64,000 nucleotides of DNA from Bathymodiolus brooksi (GCA_963680875.1 OY804575.1:105951505-106015504); one strand, 5' to 3'. Counted from the first letter of the stretch, positions 33,238-45,703 are shown. The notes: generated from the sequence alone by a model not told the origin. A program made the numbers and translations.

Positions 33238-33420
33238 AGCATATGTATATATATACGTCTGAAAATTAAACCAAACAGTGTTAGAATTATATCTTAGAGC
33301 TGTCAAATTTTTGTTCTTCCCTCGACGGGATTTGAACTCACACCATTGATACACTGCAGCACCATTCGCTTTGCCTTACGTCCAGCGCCCTAGACCACTC
33401 GACCACATCCACTCCCTATA
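33238..33420 (-). repeat. Second tRNA-derived SINE family, copy 1
   Basis: The minus strand reads GTGGTCGAGTGGTCTAGGGC (A box), then GAGTTCAAATCCCGTCGAGG (B box) with a non-tRNA tail. Nearly the same as 33700-33872. Confidence 0.75.
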
Positions 33421-33699
33421 AAAGGAGTTTCAATAATCGTAGTGTTACCCTTTCTCGTAAGGCAAATCTAGGGATAGACGTATGACATGTGTATAAGCCT
33501 GTGTAGATGGTACATATATACTTAATATTATAATTTGACAGCAATTTAACTCAGCAATTGTTAATATATTGTATAGGATAATGAAGAATTCATTATACAG
33601 TCACAGGAAATAAAGTATATTATACAAACGTCTAAGCAAATGACAACCATACACTATATCTGTGCCACTGGATCTCAAATTTACTTTAAAGGATACTAG

Positions 33700-33872
33700 G
33701 TTAATACTAAATATTATATACGTCTGAAAATTAAACCAAACAGTGTTAGAATTAGATTTTAGAGCTGTCAAATTTGTGTTCTTCCCTCGACGGGATTTGA
33801 ACCCGCACCATTGATACACTGCAGCACCATTCGCTTAGCCTTACGTTCAGCGCCCTAGACCACTCGATCTCA
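33700..33872 (-). repeat. Second tRNA-derived SINE family, copy 2
   Basis: Same as 33238-33420, with a cleaner B box, GGGTTCAAATCCCGTC. It keeps tRNA promoter elements but has an inserted GCTGCAGTGTATCAATG segment, so it is not a functional tRNA. Confidence 0.75.
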
Positions 33873-33910
33873 AAGTTACTTGTGATACTAGGTTATTAAA
33901 TATACCTCTG

Positions 33911-33936
33911 AATATATATATATATATATATATATA
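33911..33936 (+). repeat. (AT)n microsatellite
   Basis: About 13 AT dinucleotides. Confidence 0.95.
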
Positions 33937-33944
33937 GCTTGAAA

Positions 33945-34100
33945 ACAATCGTTGGTGAATTTTAATATTTTGAAGACACTCAAGACTTTCATATTTTAGG
34001 TAAATCAAATGATTCCCTCTTTCAACAATAGTCACATTAGAATTTTCAACAACAACATATATAATTAGAAACAAACTAGGCTATGAGAACCATGAACACG
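33945..34100 (-). repeat. Duplicated ~160-bp segment, copy 2
   Basis: Diverged copy of 32560-32730. Confidence 0.45.
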
Positions 34101-34269
34101 AGGCGAGGCAAAACACCTACACAGTTGATAATGGTAGAGTATTGAAAAACGGTCAGAAATATCAATGTCGGAGTGGTGCTTGGCACCACATTAATCACCA
34201 TCATAAGAATTGTAGCCAACTCCTTTTCGGCGGAATTATTGTCTCCCTTTCACAAGACTTATCAGTGTA

Positions 34270-34700
34270 GACAACCGAGATACTCCGATTAAAATACAGG
34301 TTAAATGATTATGTAATATTTTAAATATCAATCAGGTTTAATATCTTATTTTTACCTACGAAAGTAAAGTTTATTATGACAAATTCACTCCTGTTGTCAA
34401 TATATTGATGACTGTAGTATATTTTATTGTTGACAACTTACCTATTTAATGACAATTTTATATCCCCTGTTCATAATAATACTCGTTTTGTATATTGCAG
34501 TAAATATGATTGTGCCATGTCATTTAAACGTATGCAAATTAACACACAAACAAAACTATAACCAGAATCAGGAAGTTTTGTTACGTTGAATGATTAAATA
34601 CCATCGAACATTTTTTGACAAAAGACCGAATGACGTTGAATTGGATCATAAGAGAATGTCAAATATACAATGCATTTTACTGACAATAACATCCTATTCA
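34270..34700 (-). repeat. Inverted copy of the segmental-duplication tail
   Basis: The reverse complement matches 39650-40070 and 47060-47450: TTTTGTCAAAAAATGTTCGA, TGGTATTTAATCATT, AACTTCCTGATTCTGG, CATCAATATATTGACAACA and CGTAGGTAAAAATAAG in the same order. Confidence 0.75.
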
Positions 34701-34822
34701 TGTGTGTATTAATAAAGAGTTACATGTTGCAAAACCTACAATCGCATTGCATTCAACACTTTTACACTTTACACTTTTCCAATTATTGATATTCTCCCAA
34801 GAAAAAAGAACAGATTAATTAT

Positions 34823-34823
<1 letters not shown>

Positions 34824-34860
<37 letters not shown>
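34824..34860 (+). repeat. (AC)n microsatellite
   Basis: About 18 AC dinucleotides. Confidence 0.97.
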
Positions 34861-34861
<1 letters not shown>

Positions 34862-34863
<2 letters not shown>

Positions 34864-36424
34864 AATAAGAACAAAATAAATAAGAACAAATCAATGCAAA
34901 GACAACAGGAAAGAAAAATCAATGGTCATATTTAAAAAAAACCAAATGGTATCACCTTATTTATGTTGTTAACATCGGGAGTGTGAGTGAAAAATAACAA
35001 GTACATTAGGATGGGGAATTAAAATATGTCCATAATCACAAGATAAGGAAAAAAAATCATAATAGAAATACATGTATAATGATACCTGTCCATCTTGATA
35101 TATGTGTTTATTTGAACTCAATGCTAAAATGTAAATATTGGACAAAACAACAAACCCTAGTTAAATATATTAATATGAAGTATATATATGTATCCCCTCT
35201 TTACTATTACAAAAATAACATCGACATCTTTAGAGAGTATGGAAGTCTAGAATTGTACCGGATTGAATTTGTGTATGGGTAATATGCCCTAGTTATCATG
35301 TCATATATTGAAATAACATATATATATATATTGCTTGTGCTCAGGAAGAAAAGTATATCAACCATTTCGGTTTGTGTTTATATATATATATATATATATA
35401 ATATTTTTAATGAATTAGTAAGACAAAATATAGATGTAAATGAACATAAGATACCATCAACTTTACAAAAACAACTTGACATTTGGGCACAAATTAAAGG
35501 AGCGGTGCCTGTATTACAGGTTTATGCATTACACCCACAGTAGGACCTTAAGTGATGGCCATAGCTCATATCCTACAATAAGTGCGAAACGGTCCATATC
35601 TTGCAGTAGAGCAGTACTATTTTAATTCTATTGATAAACGCGACATCTGTTCAGCTTTGTTGTTTTAGAATTATTGGTATGTAGACTGTTACTTCGCAGA
35701 TACGGTGCCATGATCACAAAAACAGAATACGAGCGAATCATGCTGATAAATACCGACATCACATTGAGAAGTTACAAATACAGTAAAAAAAAAAGAAACA
35801 GACATACACACTGACGCACATGCGGACGGAAGAAAGCACACAAGCATGCACACATGCATTGTATTGATGTTTTTTTCTCTCTCTCTCTCACACACACAAT
35901 ACCCCCCAAACTGTGTCATATGTATCATATTTAACAAGAATGAACCAGTTCCGCAATAAAGATTCCGGTGAAAATTCCGTTTGTGTCCGAACATTAGCTT
36001 GACCGATTTTATCATACCGATCGCTTAATATTGACTTGATCGTACGTTCAAATGATAAACTTTTGACAATGAATAGGGGAACAACTTGATCCGTGGACAT
36101 ATCTGCTCAGATATTTCAGACCGTAATCTGAGAAATTGCAGTCCCTAGAATAGAAATACCCGGAACCATTCATAAGCCAGCTTGGACCGCAGACGTAGTT
36201 GAACTAGTATGCTCTATTTATTGCATAAAGAAGGATCGACCGTAAATTAATGTATAAACAAAGCTTAATTAGAAAGCCATTCCAAAGGCAACATTTTTTA
36301 CTGTCAATTTCGTTTTCAATTAATTTGTTATTATTCAAAAAAATAATACATTGTAAACCAGGAAGACATTTACTTTTAAAAAACATAATTTGTTTTCAAT
36401 GGTTTGACATTGGTTTAAATACAT
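34862..36424. other. Non-coding stretch with simple repeats
   Basis: (TA)n at 35381-35402 and a TC/CA tract at 35874-35899. No gene supported; the open frames are AT-rich and motif-free. Confidence 0.45.
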
Positions 36425-36952
36425 TGTCGTCTTTTGTAATTTTGGTCGACGATGGTATTTAACCATTTATGCGTAGCAAACTTCCTGATTTTGTTCATGA
36501 TATATTTAATAGATGTTAAAGCGATTTTACACATATTGATTGTCGTTTGTATGTTATGAATATTTTGAAAATATAATGCAGATATTTTTTTTCTCATAAA
36601 ACAAGGTACGTGGATAACAACATATATATAATATAGCCATCAATATGTTCATAACAGGTATAATTTGTTTAATGAAGTTAAATTTAAATGTAAAAATAGT
36701 TTAGTTCTACAAATTCTTGAATGGTATTGTCAATATAGATCAATAAATATTTTGCATAGCGGGGTATCTACATTAGGTTATCTACACGTAGCAAGATTGG
36801 GGAAAATTAAGCATGTATTAAGTAAGTTGGAATAAAAAAATAAAAGAAGTGTGTTAACCGTCCTGTTTTGGTCTAGATCTCTAGATGTTCTCTATATTTA
36901 TTATCTAATTGTACTTCAATAATGGGAAAACTATCAATATTTGTTTGGGACT

Positions 36953-37185
36953 TGGTGTTTCACGCCGTTTTCAACCATATTGCAGTTGCATTAAACATCG
37001 ATTCGGTCAGTTTTATTTGGAGTGGCCGGAGAAAGCAATCACAAGTCACTGATAAATTTACCACATAATATTGAATAGAGTACATGAGCGGAATTCAAAC
37101 TCACAATGTTAGGTGATAGGCACTGAATGCATATAGGTAGCTGCAAATCCAACTACCATAAAACCACTATACTACGGCGGTCCCT
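36953..37185 (-). repeat. Mollusc tRNA-type SINE, inverted, in tandem unit 1
   Basis: The reverse complement of this segment gives CAACTGCAATATGGTTGAAA, preceding the family tail, and GCAGCTACCTATATGCATTC at the head. Confidence 0.7.
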
Positions 37186-37557
37186 TATATCTTGAGAATG
37201 CTATGCATATGGAGATAGTACAAAATATAACCATTCATCAATACACATGTACTAGATTGTATTGTCAACACAATGGATGGTATATTTGACAATCTGTTAT
37301 GATCAAAGTCAAAGTCAATGTCACACAGTCTTTTGTAAAAAATGTTCGATAGTATTTAATCATTTAATAGGTAGAACAGATGATTTTTAAAGAAGTTTTA
37401 TTTAAAGGTAAACATAGTTAGTTCTACAAGTTCTTGAATGATATTGTAAATATAACTCAAGCATATATTGTATATCTGGGTATCTACATCAGGTAAATTT
37501 GGGGAAGATAAAACATGCATTCTATGGAAATTAAGTAAGTTACAATAGAACTATGTA

Positions 37558-37578
37558 AAAAAAAAAAAAAAAAAAAAA
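37558..37578 (+). repeat. Poly-A tract
   Basis: 21 consecutive A inside the second tandem unit. Confidence 0.95.
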
Positions 37579-38140
37579 TGTTATGTATCGGCAACATCAG
37601 GATAACAGTTAACACACTCCTTACTATATTAATCTTCCTACAATGAGGCACCAATCAAGATGTATTTTGTTCCATAGCGCTTAGAATTATAAGTCTAATA
37701 AGTATCCTAACGCCCTCTTTCTAGATTTTGTTGATTATATTCAGAATCCAATTGTACCTTCAATAATAGGAATACTATCAATATTCACAATTTGTGACCA
37801 TATTTTTAAGATAGATCTATATTTAAAAAAAGTATTATTAAATCTTGGTTAATCCAAAACTTTACAACTCAAAATTAATCTAAATTCTTTACTTTCGGAC
37901 ACATCATCCAGTTCGATAGTCGTATTAAAAATGTAGATGCAGCATTTTAATGTATATAGACTAATTTGTCGATAAACAAAAGGAAATAAAACATTTTAAA
38001 AGTGTACATATTAATGAAAGTAAAAAAGCAAAATAATTAAATGTTTCTTAAAATGTATGTATTATGTATAGTACTTATCTTGTACATTGTTCATGTAGTT
38101 TTAGTCGTGGAAAATCAGAAGAGGGTTCGAGATTTGGGAC

Positions 38141-38382
38141 TTGGTGTTTAGCGCCGTTTTCAACCAAATTGCAGTTACATTAAATATCGTTTCGGTCAGT
38201 TTTATTTGGAGTAGCCGGTTAAAACAATCTCAAGTCATTAATAAATTGACCACCTAATATTATATCGAGTACACATCGCCATGAGCGGATTTCAAACTCA
38301 TAATTTTAGGTGATAGGCACTGATTGCATATAGGTAGCTGCAAATCCAACTACCATACAACCACTATACAACGGCGGCCCCT
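38141..38382 (-). repeat. Mollusc tRNA-type SINE, inverted, in tandem unit 2
   Basis: Same position within the unit as 36953-37185. Confidence 0.7.
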
Positions 38383-39320
38383 TATAACCTGAGAATGCTA
38401 TGCATATGGAGATAGTACAACATATAACCCTTCATCAATAAACATGTACAAGATTGTATTGTCAACACAATGGATGGTATATTTGACAATCTTTTATGAT
38501 CAAAGTCAAAGTCAATGTCACACAGTCTTTTGTAAAAAAATATTCGATGGTATTTAATCATTTAATAGGTAGAACAGATGATTTTTAATGAAGTTATATT
38601 TAAAGGTAAACATAGTTAGTTCTACAAGTTCTTGAATGATATTGAAAATATAACTCAAGCATACATTGTATCACTGGGTATCTACATCAGGTAAGTTTGG
38701 GAAAGATAAAACATGCATTATATGGGAATTAAGTAAGTTACAATAGAAATATATTTTAAAAAAAACCATGCAATGTGACGTCGTCACCAGGATAACAATT
38801 AACATACTCCTTACCATATTAATCTTTCAACAAAAAGGCATCAATGAATATGTATTTAGTACTATAACGTTTAAAAGTATAAGTCTAATAAGTGTGTTAA
38901 CCGTTCTCTTTTTATATTTTATACCTTCAATAATAGGAAAACTATCAATATTCACAATTGATAGCTATTTTTATAAGATAGATCTACACTATGAAAAAAG
39001 CACTATTAAATCTTGCCTAATCTAAGACTTCACATCTCACTTCGATTTCAAATTTTTACTTTCGGACACATCATCCAGTTCGATAGTCGTATTGAAAATG
39101 TAGATACAGTATATTAAGGTGCATAAACTAATTTGTCAACAAACAAAAGAAAATAAAACGCTTCAAAAGTGTGCATTTTTAAGAAAAGTAAAAAATCATA
39201 TACAAAAAAGCAAAATAATTAAATGTTTCTTAGATGTATGTAGTATATATAGTACTTAATCTGTATATTTTTCATGTAATTTTTAGCCGTGGAATATCAG
39301 AGGAGGGTTCAAGGTTTGGG

Positions 39321-39580
39321 ACTTGGTGCTTAACGCCTTTTTCAACAATATTGGAGTTGCATTAAATATCGTTTCGGTCAGTTTTATTTGGAGTAGCCGG
39401 AAAAAACAATCTCAAGTCACTGATACATTTACCACATAATATTGTATAGAGTACACATCGTCATTAGTTAGGTATGTCACATGATTAGCGGAATTAAAAC
39501 TCACAACTTTAGGTGATAGGCACTGATTGCATAGGTACCTGCAAATCCAACTACCACACAACCACTACAACGGTTGCCCC
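39321..39580 (-). repeat. Mollusc tRNA-type SINE, inverted, in tandem unit 3
   Basis: Same position within the unit; carries an extra insertion near 39460-39485. Confidence 0.7.
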
Positions 39581-40195
39581 TTATAACTTGCCAATGATAT
39601 GCATATGGAGATAAAGCAAAATATAACCCTTCATCAATACTCATGTACTAGATTGTATTGTCAATGCAATGCATGGTATATTTTACAATCTTCTATGATC
39701 AAAGTCAATGTCGCACGGTCTTTTGTAAAAAAATGTTCGATGGTATTTAATCAGTTAACCGTAAAATAAACATCCTGATTCTGGCTATGGATTTTTTTCC
39801 AAAATTAAATTGTGTAAGCTTATGTGTTCTGACATGGATTTACTATTATATAAAAGATATGAAGAGAGGATATTATATAATTATCATAGAATAAGTAAGT
39901 CATCAATTATAAAATATAATACAATAATCAATATATTGACAACACGAGTGAATATGTCTTACTGAACTTTACATTTGTAGGTAAAAATAAGAAATGTCAT
40001 TCGGTAAACCTGTATGATATTTAAATGATTACTGGATCATGTGGCAGATATTTACCTCGGGGTCTCTGATTACCTGATCTAAAACATCTTATGAAAATGA
40101 ATAAAATCCGTTGAAAAGGTGTGACGTAAATGGATACTTTTACCTATTTCTACTCTATTTGGTTTTATGTGCACTGACTTTGCATTGAGTTAATA

Positions 40196-41625
40196 CACTA
40201 GCCAACTAACGAAACGTTACATAGAGACAAAATCGACAAAAATCGTTTAATTTAGATGTATATGGACATAGCAAACAATGCAATATCAACAAAAATTATC
40301 AACATCATTATCAGAACAAACCATGGACAGACAAACATTGTCATGTAGAATGGAGGTTTGAGGAGCTCAGTAACGTGTGTGATCACCTCTTGCAGCAACG
40401 ACAGCTTCGCATCTCCGAGGCATAGAGCCAATCAATTGTTGGATAAAGGCTTGTTGAATGTTATTCCACTCGTGCACAAGTGCATCACACAGCTTCTGTA
40501 GTGTTTCCGGTGGAATTTGACGGTGGCGAACACCTCTACCGAGTTCATCCCATACAGGTGCAATTGGTGAAGGAAGAACACGGATGTGATTCTGATTCAG
40601 AAAGTCTTGAAAAACACGAGCCACGTAGGATTTTGCATTGTCATGTTGAAAGGCGTGATCAAAGTTTCGTTGTTGCAGAAAGGACAGAACGATAGGATGA
40701 AGAATATCTTCTCTGTATTTTACGGCATTCAATGTTCCTTCAACAATTTTGAGTTGAGTGCGACCATCATGACAAATTCCAGCCCAGACCATAACAAAGC
40801 GTCCGGACTCGTACACACACTGGTGCGTAAAACGTTCACCACGGCTACGGTACACACGATAATGTTCATCGCTAAATCGAGGTGAAAATCGGAATTCTTC
40901 ACTAAAAAGGATATGTTGCCAGGTGTGGAGCCTCCAACGACGGCGTGCACGTAACCAGGCTAGTCTCGTGGTCATATGGCGTTGTTCAAGTATTGGTCCT
41001 ACCACGGACGCCTAGCTCGGAGTTCAGATTCACGTAGTCTTCAGCTAACAGTCTGTTGCGAAATTCGGACGTTTGCTAGAACAGGTGTTCTAGGGCAGTG
41101 TCCTCATCCGTTTTCATACGGCTCAGAAGGTGAACAAGGCGTACATGTCTGTCTCAACGGTATGACGTCACACGTGGCCCGTCGTGACGGGTCTGTCATT
41201 CGTCCTACCTGTTTGTCGAAGACGAATCATTAGCCTTCAAATGGTTACTCTAGACACATTAAAGTGGTCTGCAACTGCCTGGTGAGTCATTCCAGCCTTA
41301 ACCATACCCACGCTCGCTCACGGTCATTTTGACGGAGTCGTGGCATCGCCGTTCTTGTGAAAATTCAAATTTTCAGAATGGCAAGTTGTTTACTTTTAAT
41401 GACAGCACAATTAATGACCGCAATTGATTTAAATGCGTAATTCGATCATTGAAAATTCAATCATGGGACGGAAATTGACTTTCCGGAATTTTTCCGTAAC
41501 GGAACGGGATTCTATTGTTTGTTTTGTGCACACATTGACGTAAATGATAATAAACAATTATTTTGGTTTTCGCATTAAAATATATTTCAAAAATATCTTT
41601 GTATCGTTTCTTTTGTTGACTAGTA
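40196..41625 (-). mobile_element. Tc1-like DNA transposon, inactive, 1.43 kb
   Basis: Inverted ends: CACTAGCCAACTAACGAAAC on the left and, reading inward from the right, TACTAGTCAACAAAAGAAAC, each next to a TA dinucleotide (40194-40195, 41626-41627). The size and TA target fit the Tc1/mariner superfamily. It inserted at the right edge of duplication block 1. Confidence 0.85.
40367..41360 (-). pseudogene. Tc1-like transposase, dead
   Basis: A 212-codon open frame (40367-41005) covers the catalytic half. The first acidic motif reads HILFSEEFRF (usually SDE, so Asp is Glu), the second is intact as FQHDNAKSY, and the third is broken: LPSPIAPVWDELGRGV lacks several residues, including the Glu of the usual PIE block. 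The C-terminus, WNNIQQAFIQQLIGSMPRRC, fits the family and the fragment at 10945-11397. The N-terminal helix-turn-helix part is still readable in pieces (GMTHQAVADHFNVSRVTI) up to about 41360 but has several stops and frameshifts. It cannot encode active enzyme. Confidence 0.88.
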
Positions 41626-41653
41626 TATATCAGTGATTCTTTCGTAACAGTAC

Positions 41654-41977
41654 ATGTATGTATTTCACATCAAACGAAGGAAAAGGAGCATATCAGGTGC
41701 ATGCTGCGATAGTTGTGATCAATGGTATCATCAACATTGCTTAGGAATGCATGACATCATTTACAAATCATTGACTAATATATCTTGGGAGTGTTGCAAC
41801 TGTGGGTTACCAAACTTCTCTACATGCATTTGTAACACCACGATATTTGAAACATCAAACTCGTTCTCATTTTTGAATTCATCAAACAATGACTCAGAAG
41901 TCAGCTTCACTCATCCAACGGCAACGTCATCACCGACAAAAAATATAGAGATGAAGAGAAATGACTTACCTTTATGA
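41654..41977 (+). pseudogene. LINE ORF1-like PHD finger region
   Basis: The frame reads GACCDSCDQWYHQHCLGM, then WECCNCGLPNF: a C-x2-C ... H-x2-C ... C-x2-C arrangement like a PHD finger, missing the first Cys pair. PHD-like fingers ahead of the endonuclease occur in some mollusc non-LTR elements. The role is presumably RNA or chromatin binding (family knowledge). Confidence 0.65.
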
Positions 41978-42079
41978 ATCTTAGTCCTGAATTGTCAGTC
42001 AATAAAATCACAAGACAAACCTGCACAACTAAGTAACATCACTACTTCATCACAGGCAGATATTGCTATAGGCACAGAC

Positions 42080-42640
42080 TCATGGTTAAACCCATCAGTA
42101 AATTCACCTGACGTCTTCCCACCAAATGTTAAATGGTACAGGAAAGACAGACTAAAACAGAAGGTGGAGGGGTATTCCTACTAGTATCGGATAAATATGA
42201 AAGTGAAGAACCAGAAGAAATGAAAGTAGACAATGATTGTGAACTTATTTGGGCCAAGCTCAAAATAAAGGGTCAAAAGACCTCTACATAGGATCATGCT
42301 ATCGTCCACCTGATAACCGTGACAGCATATACCTAGATCATCTAAAAACCTATTTGCCAAAAATCTTGGCACACAAAGGGCACACATATGGCTAGGAGGA
42401 GACTTTAACCTAACTGGAATTTATTGGCAAAATGAGAATATTAAACATAACTCACAACACACAGCCGAATGCCACCAATTATTTGACATAAGCAAAAATG
42501 TCTTCTTAGATCTACTTGTGCTCGAACCTACTCGAATTACAGAAACTCAGTCCAATACTCTAGATCTATTTTTTTACAAACAACAATACCTTAGTCAACC
42601 AGGTACGAGTAATCCCAGGTATATCAGATCATGAGGCAGT
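42080..42640 (+). pseudogene. LINE AP-like endonuclease remnant
   Basis: Spread over three frames: GGGVFLLVSDKYE, IGSCYRPPDN, GGDFNLTGI, LEPTRITETQSNTLDLFF and NQVRVIPGISDHEAVFIES. The GDFN and SDH motifs of the exonuclease/endonuclease/phosphatase fold are present. At least four frameshifts or stops. Confidence 0.75.
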
Positions 42641-43353
42641 ATTTATTGAATCCAATTAAGAAATTAGCAATAACAAGGAAAGTATGGCAATATCGAAAAG
42701 CACACTATGACAACCTGAAGAAAGAACTTAATGACTATTATAATGACTTCTCAAAATTTACAAACAGCAATAAAGTAGAGGAAATTTGGACCACCTTCAA
42801 AACAAATATTATTAGACTTATGAAGAAATACATACCACAGAAAACTTTAAGAGGGAACAAAAACAATAAACAATGGATAGATAGAAATGTGAAGGCATCC
42901 ATCAGAAAAAGAAATAAATTATTTCAGAAACAAAAGTCAACAAAAAAACCTAAAGACATAAAGAAGTATATAGAAGCCAAAGCAAATGCACACAGATTAC
43001 AACGCAAAGTATACTGGGAATACGTCGACAATTTAATAGAAATTGGCAATCCAGATAGCGACGAAAAACCTAACAAACAAAAGCGCTTTTGGTCTTATGT
43101 CAAAGCACTGCGGAAGGACAACAGTGGAGTAATCCCACTTAAAGACAGCGAGAAGATGCATGCTGACCCTATAGACAAAGCAGATATATTGAACAGGAAG
43201 TACGAATCAGTCTTCACTAAAGAAGATATAACCAACATACCAAAACCAGAAGGTACATCTTACCCATCAATGCCGAACATCAAAGTCAAAGAAGAAGGAG
43301 TTAAACAGTTATTACAAAAGAAAAATCCGAAGAAAGCTTGTGGTTCAGATTAA
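42631..43353 (+). pseudogene. LINE linker between endonuclease and RT
   Basis: A 240-codon Lys-rich open frame with NNKQWIDRNVKASIRKRNKL and KRFWSYVKALRKDNSG, typical of the segment ahead of the RT fingers in CR1/L2-type ORF2. It ends at KKNPKKACGSD, just where the RT begins (usually KAxGPD). Confidence 0.75.
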
Positions 43354-44779
43354 ATAGCATCACGAATCTTAAAGGAACTATCATCAGAGTTAACACCATT
43401 CCTGACATTAATTTTCCAAAAAAACTATCGATGAAGGAGACGTACCAAGTGATTGGAAATATGCCAATGTTACAGCTTTATTTAAGAAGGGCGACAGATT
43501 TAAGGCCAGCAATTACCGTCCAGTATCTTTAACATGCCTGTGCTGTAAATAACAAGAACATTTACTCACCACCAACATATAGCATCTAGAAAAATACAAC
43601 ATACTGTCAACATGGGTTCCGTGCCATGAGAAGTGGTGAGACCCAACTTCTAACACTAACACACCATCTAGCATCATCGTTAGATAGCGACATACAACAG
43701 GATCTAGTAATGTTATATTTCTCGAAAGCTTTTGATAAAGTCCCACACCAACGGTTATTAAAGAAACTACCTCATTATGGCATACAAGATACAGCATACA
43801 AATGGATAAAAGCTTTCCTTAGCAACAGGAAACAACAGGTATTAGTAGATGGAGCAACATCGGATAGTGCTAATGTAGTGAGTGGTGTATTCCAAGGAAC
43901 AGTGCTGGGACAACTATTTTTTTGATATTCATTAATGACTTACCTGAATGCGTAACATCTAACACTCGACTCCTTACTGACGATACCATCGTGTATAAAG
44001 AAATCAAAAGCCAAAGCGACACCCTAGAACTTCAAAAAGATATAATTGCATTAGAAGAATGGGAGAAAACATGGAGTATGTCTTTCCATCCAGACAAATG
44101 TAACATCATGCGAGTAACAAGATCAAAGAACCCGATATTATTCAACTACCATCTGACAGGACACCAACTAGTAGCAGAAGACACTACACAATATTTAGCC
44201 GTTGATCTAAGTCATGATCTATCTTGGAGCCATCACATTGACAGAACAACAAAGAAAGCTAACAGCATGTTTGGATTCCTGAAAAGAAACCTAAGAATCA
44301 CCAACCAGGAGACAAAATCTGCTGCATACTTCAGTCTGGTACGCCCAAACATTGAATACCGTGCATCAATATGGAACCACAACCACAAACAGTCTATGCA
44401 GAAATTAGAAATGACACAACGAAGAGCTGCAAGATACACCACAAACAATTATACCACAACATGTAGTGTCAATGAGATGTTGCAACAACTAAAGTGGAAA
44501 ACTCTAGAATCTAGAAGAACCAAGATTCAACTAATAATGTTCTACAAAATTGTCAATAACTTGGTGGATATTCCAGCTGATCACTATCTTACACCATCTA
44601 AGACCAGGATTAGAACCACACACTCAAAGAAGATGTTACAATATCACACTAGGACAGACACTCTGAAGTTCAGTTTCTTCCCCAGAACTATACCTACCTG
44701 GAATATGCTACCAGCAACAGTGGCTGAGGCCCCCGACTTGGTATCCTTCAAGCGGGGGTTGGTTTCTCTTCAGTTCTAA
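43354..44779 (+). pseudogene. LINE reverse transcriptase, broken
   Basis: Motif A reads VMLYFSKAFDKVPHQRLL, where the usual LDFSKAFD has lost its first Asp; motif B region GVFQGTVLG (usually GVPQGSVLG); motif C LLTDDTIVYK keeps the double Asp. The last 285 codons (43922-44779) stay open and run to a C-terminus ending FKRGLVSLQF. A frameshift at about 43921 and stops near 43355-43550 make it non-functional. Confidence 0.85.
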
Positions 44780-45076
44780 ATCTCACAGGGCCCAAATTGT
44801 TAATAAGGTCTAATGAAGATTAGAGCTGTGCAGATTGGGTGTATGCCCAGGGGCCGCTACGGTAACCGGATTGGTCTAATCAGAAGAACAGAAATCAATT
44901 TGGGATCTTTTGATTCTTTATTTCTTTTCAATCTTTTTCTTGCTGTTGATTGGATTATATATTCTCTTCACAGTACATGTTTTATCTCTTGTCCGCCACC
45001 GTAGCGCAATAATTTTTCCGGACCGTAACGGTCTGCAAAGACAGAGTTCTGTACCTAGTAGATGTAGATGTAGATA

Positions 45077-45394
45077 TCACATAAATACACTTCATGTATA
45101 TGATGATATTAATATCTAATTAAAACCTCTTTTGTTCACTACCTACATTTGTTAATTGTTCGAATTGGGTACAATTAACAAAGGCGGACAGGCCCATTCT
45201 ATTTGGTGGGAACCCATACATGCATAATTATGTAGGGCATGCATATGTATAACTTTGAGAATGCAATGTCTCTGTGTGTGTGTGTGTGTGTGTGGGTGGG
45301 TAGAGGGAGGTGTTGCTAGTAACTCATAATCAATATCCATGAACATAATTTTTTCTCTCAATGGATTGACAAAATCCTTTGTTCGAATACAGGG
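45077..45394. other. Short stretch between the LINE and duplication block 2
   Basis: Holds a (GT)n tract at 45273-45294; no gene. Confidence 0.5.
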
Positions 45395-45703
45395 TCGTCT
45401 TTTGTAAGGTTGTACGACGATGGTATTTAATCATTTATGCGTATCAAACTTCCTGATTGTATTCATGATATATTTAATTGATGCTAAAACAATTTTTACA
45501 CATATTTATTGGTGTATGTATAGCATGTATATTTTGAAAATATGATACATATTTTTTTTCATCAAACAAGTTGGGTGGATAACAAAATATATACAATATA
45601 GTCATCAATATATTTATAACAGATATAATTTGCTTCATGAAGTTATATTTAAAGGTGAAAATAGTTTAATTCTACAAGTTCTTGAATGATATTGTAAATA
45701 TAG

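Larger units (their letters stand above)
36425..40195 (+). repeat. Segmental duplication block 1 with ~1.2-kb tandem units
   Basis: The marker AGTTCTACAAGTTCTTGAATG begins units at about 36704, 37421 and 38619. The 37421 and 38619 units are spaced 1,198 bp; the first is shortened to 717 bp by an internal deletion. Each unit ends in the same order (GAGAATGCTATGCATATGGAG, AGATTGTATTGTCAA, GTCTTTTGTAAAAAA) and carries an inverted SINE at the same place, so the SINE predates the tandem amplification. The entry part (36425-36700) and the tail (39650-40190) are shared with block 2 at 45395-47580. Confidence 0.8.
41640..45076 (+). mobile_element. CR1/L2-type LINE with PHD-like finger, endonuclease and RT, decayed
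   Basis: In order: a zinc-finger region (41654-41977), an AP-endonuclease remnant (about 42080-42640), a linker, the RT (about 43230-44779), a short 3-prime UTR and an end in TAGATGTAGATGTAGAT (45056-45074), the kind of short tandem repeat that ends CR1/L2 elements. It starts some 15 bases after the right TA of the Tc1-like element. It is nearly full length but has frameshifts and stops throughout. Confidence 0.8.

Noticed and set aside
33151..33819. Two frames both starting MYQWC and sharing a long peptide
   Set aside because: The shared peptide is translation of duplicated tRNA-derived SINEs.
33290..33870. Functional tRNA genes
   Set aside because: A and B boxes are present but the anticodon arm region is replaced by extra sequence; these are SINE heads.
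35298..35625. Overlapping plus-strand frames
   Set aside because: They span a TA microsatellite and have no recognisable domain or splice support.
40480..41233. Plus-strand frames over the Tc1-like element
   Set aside because: Antisense shadows of the transposase.
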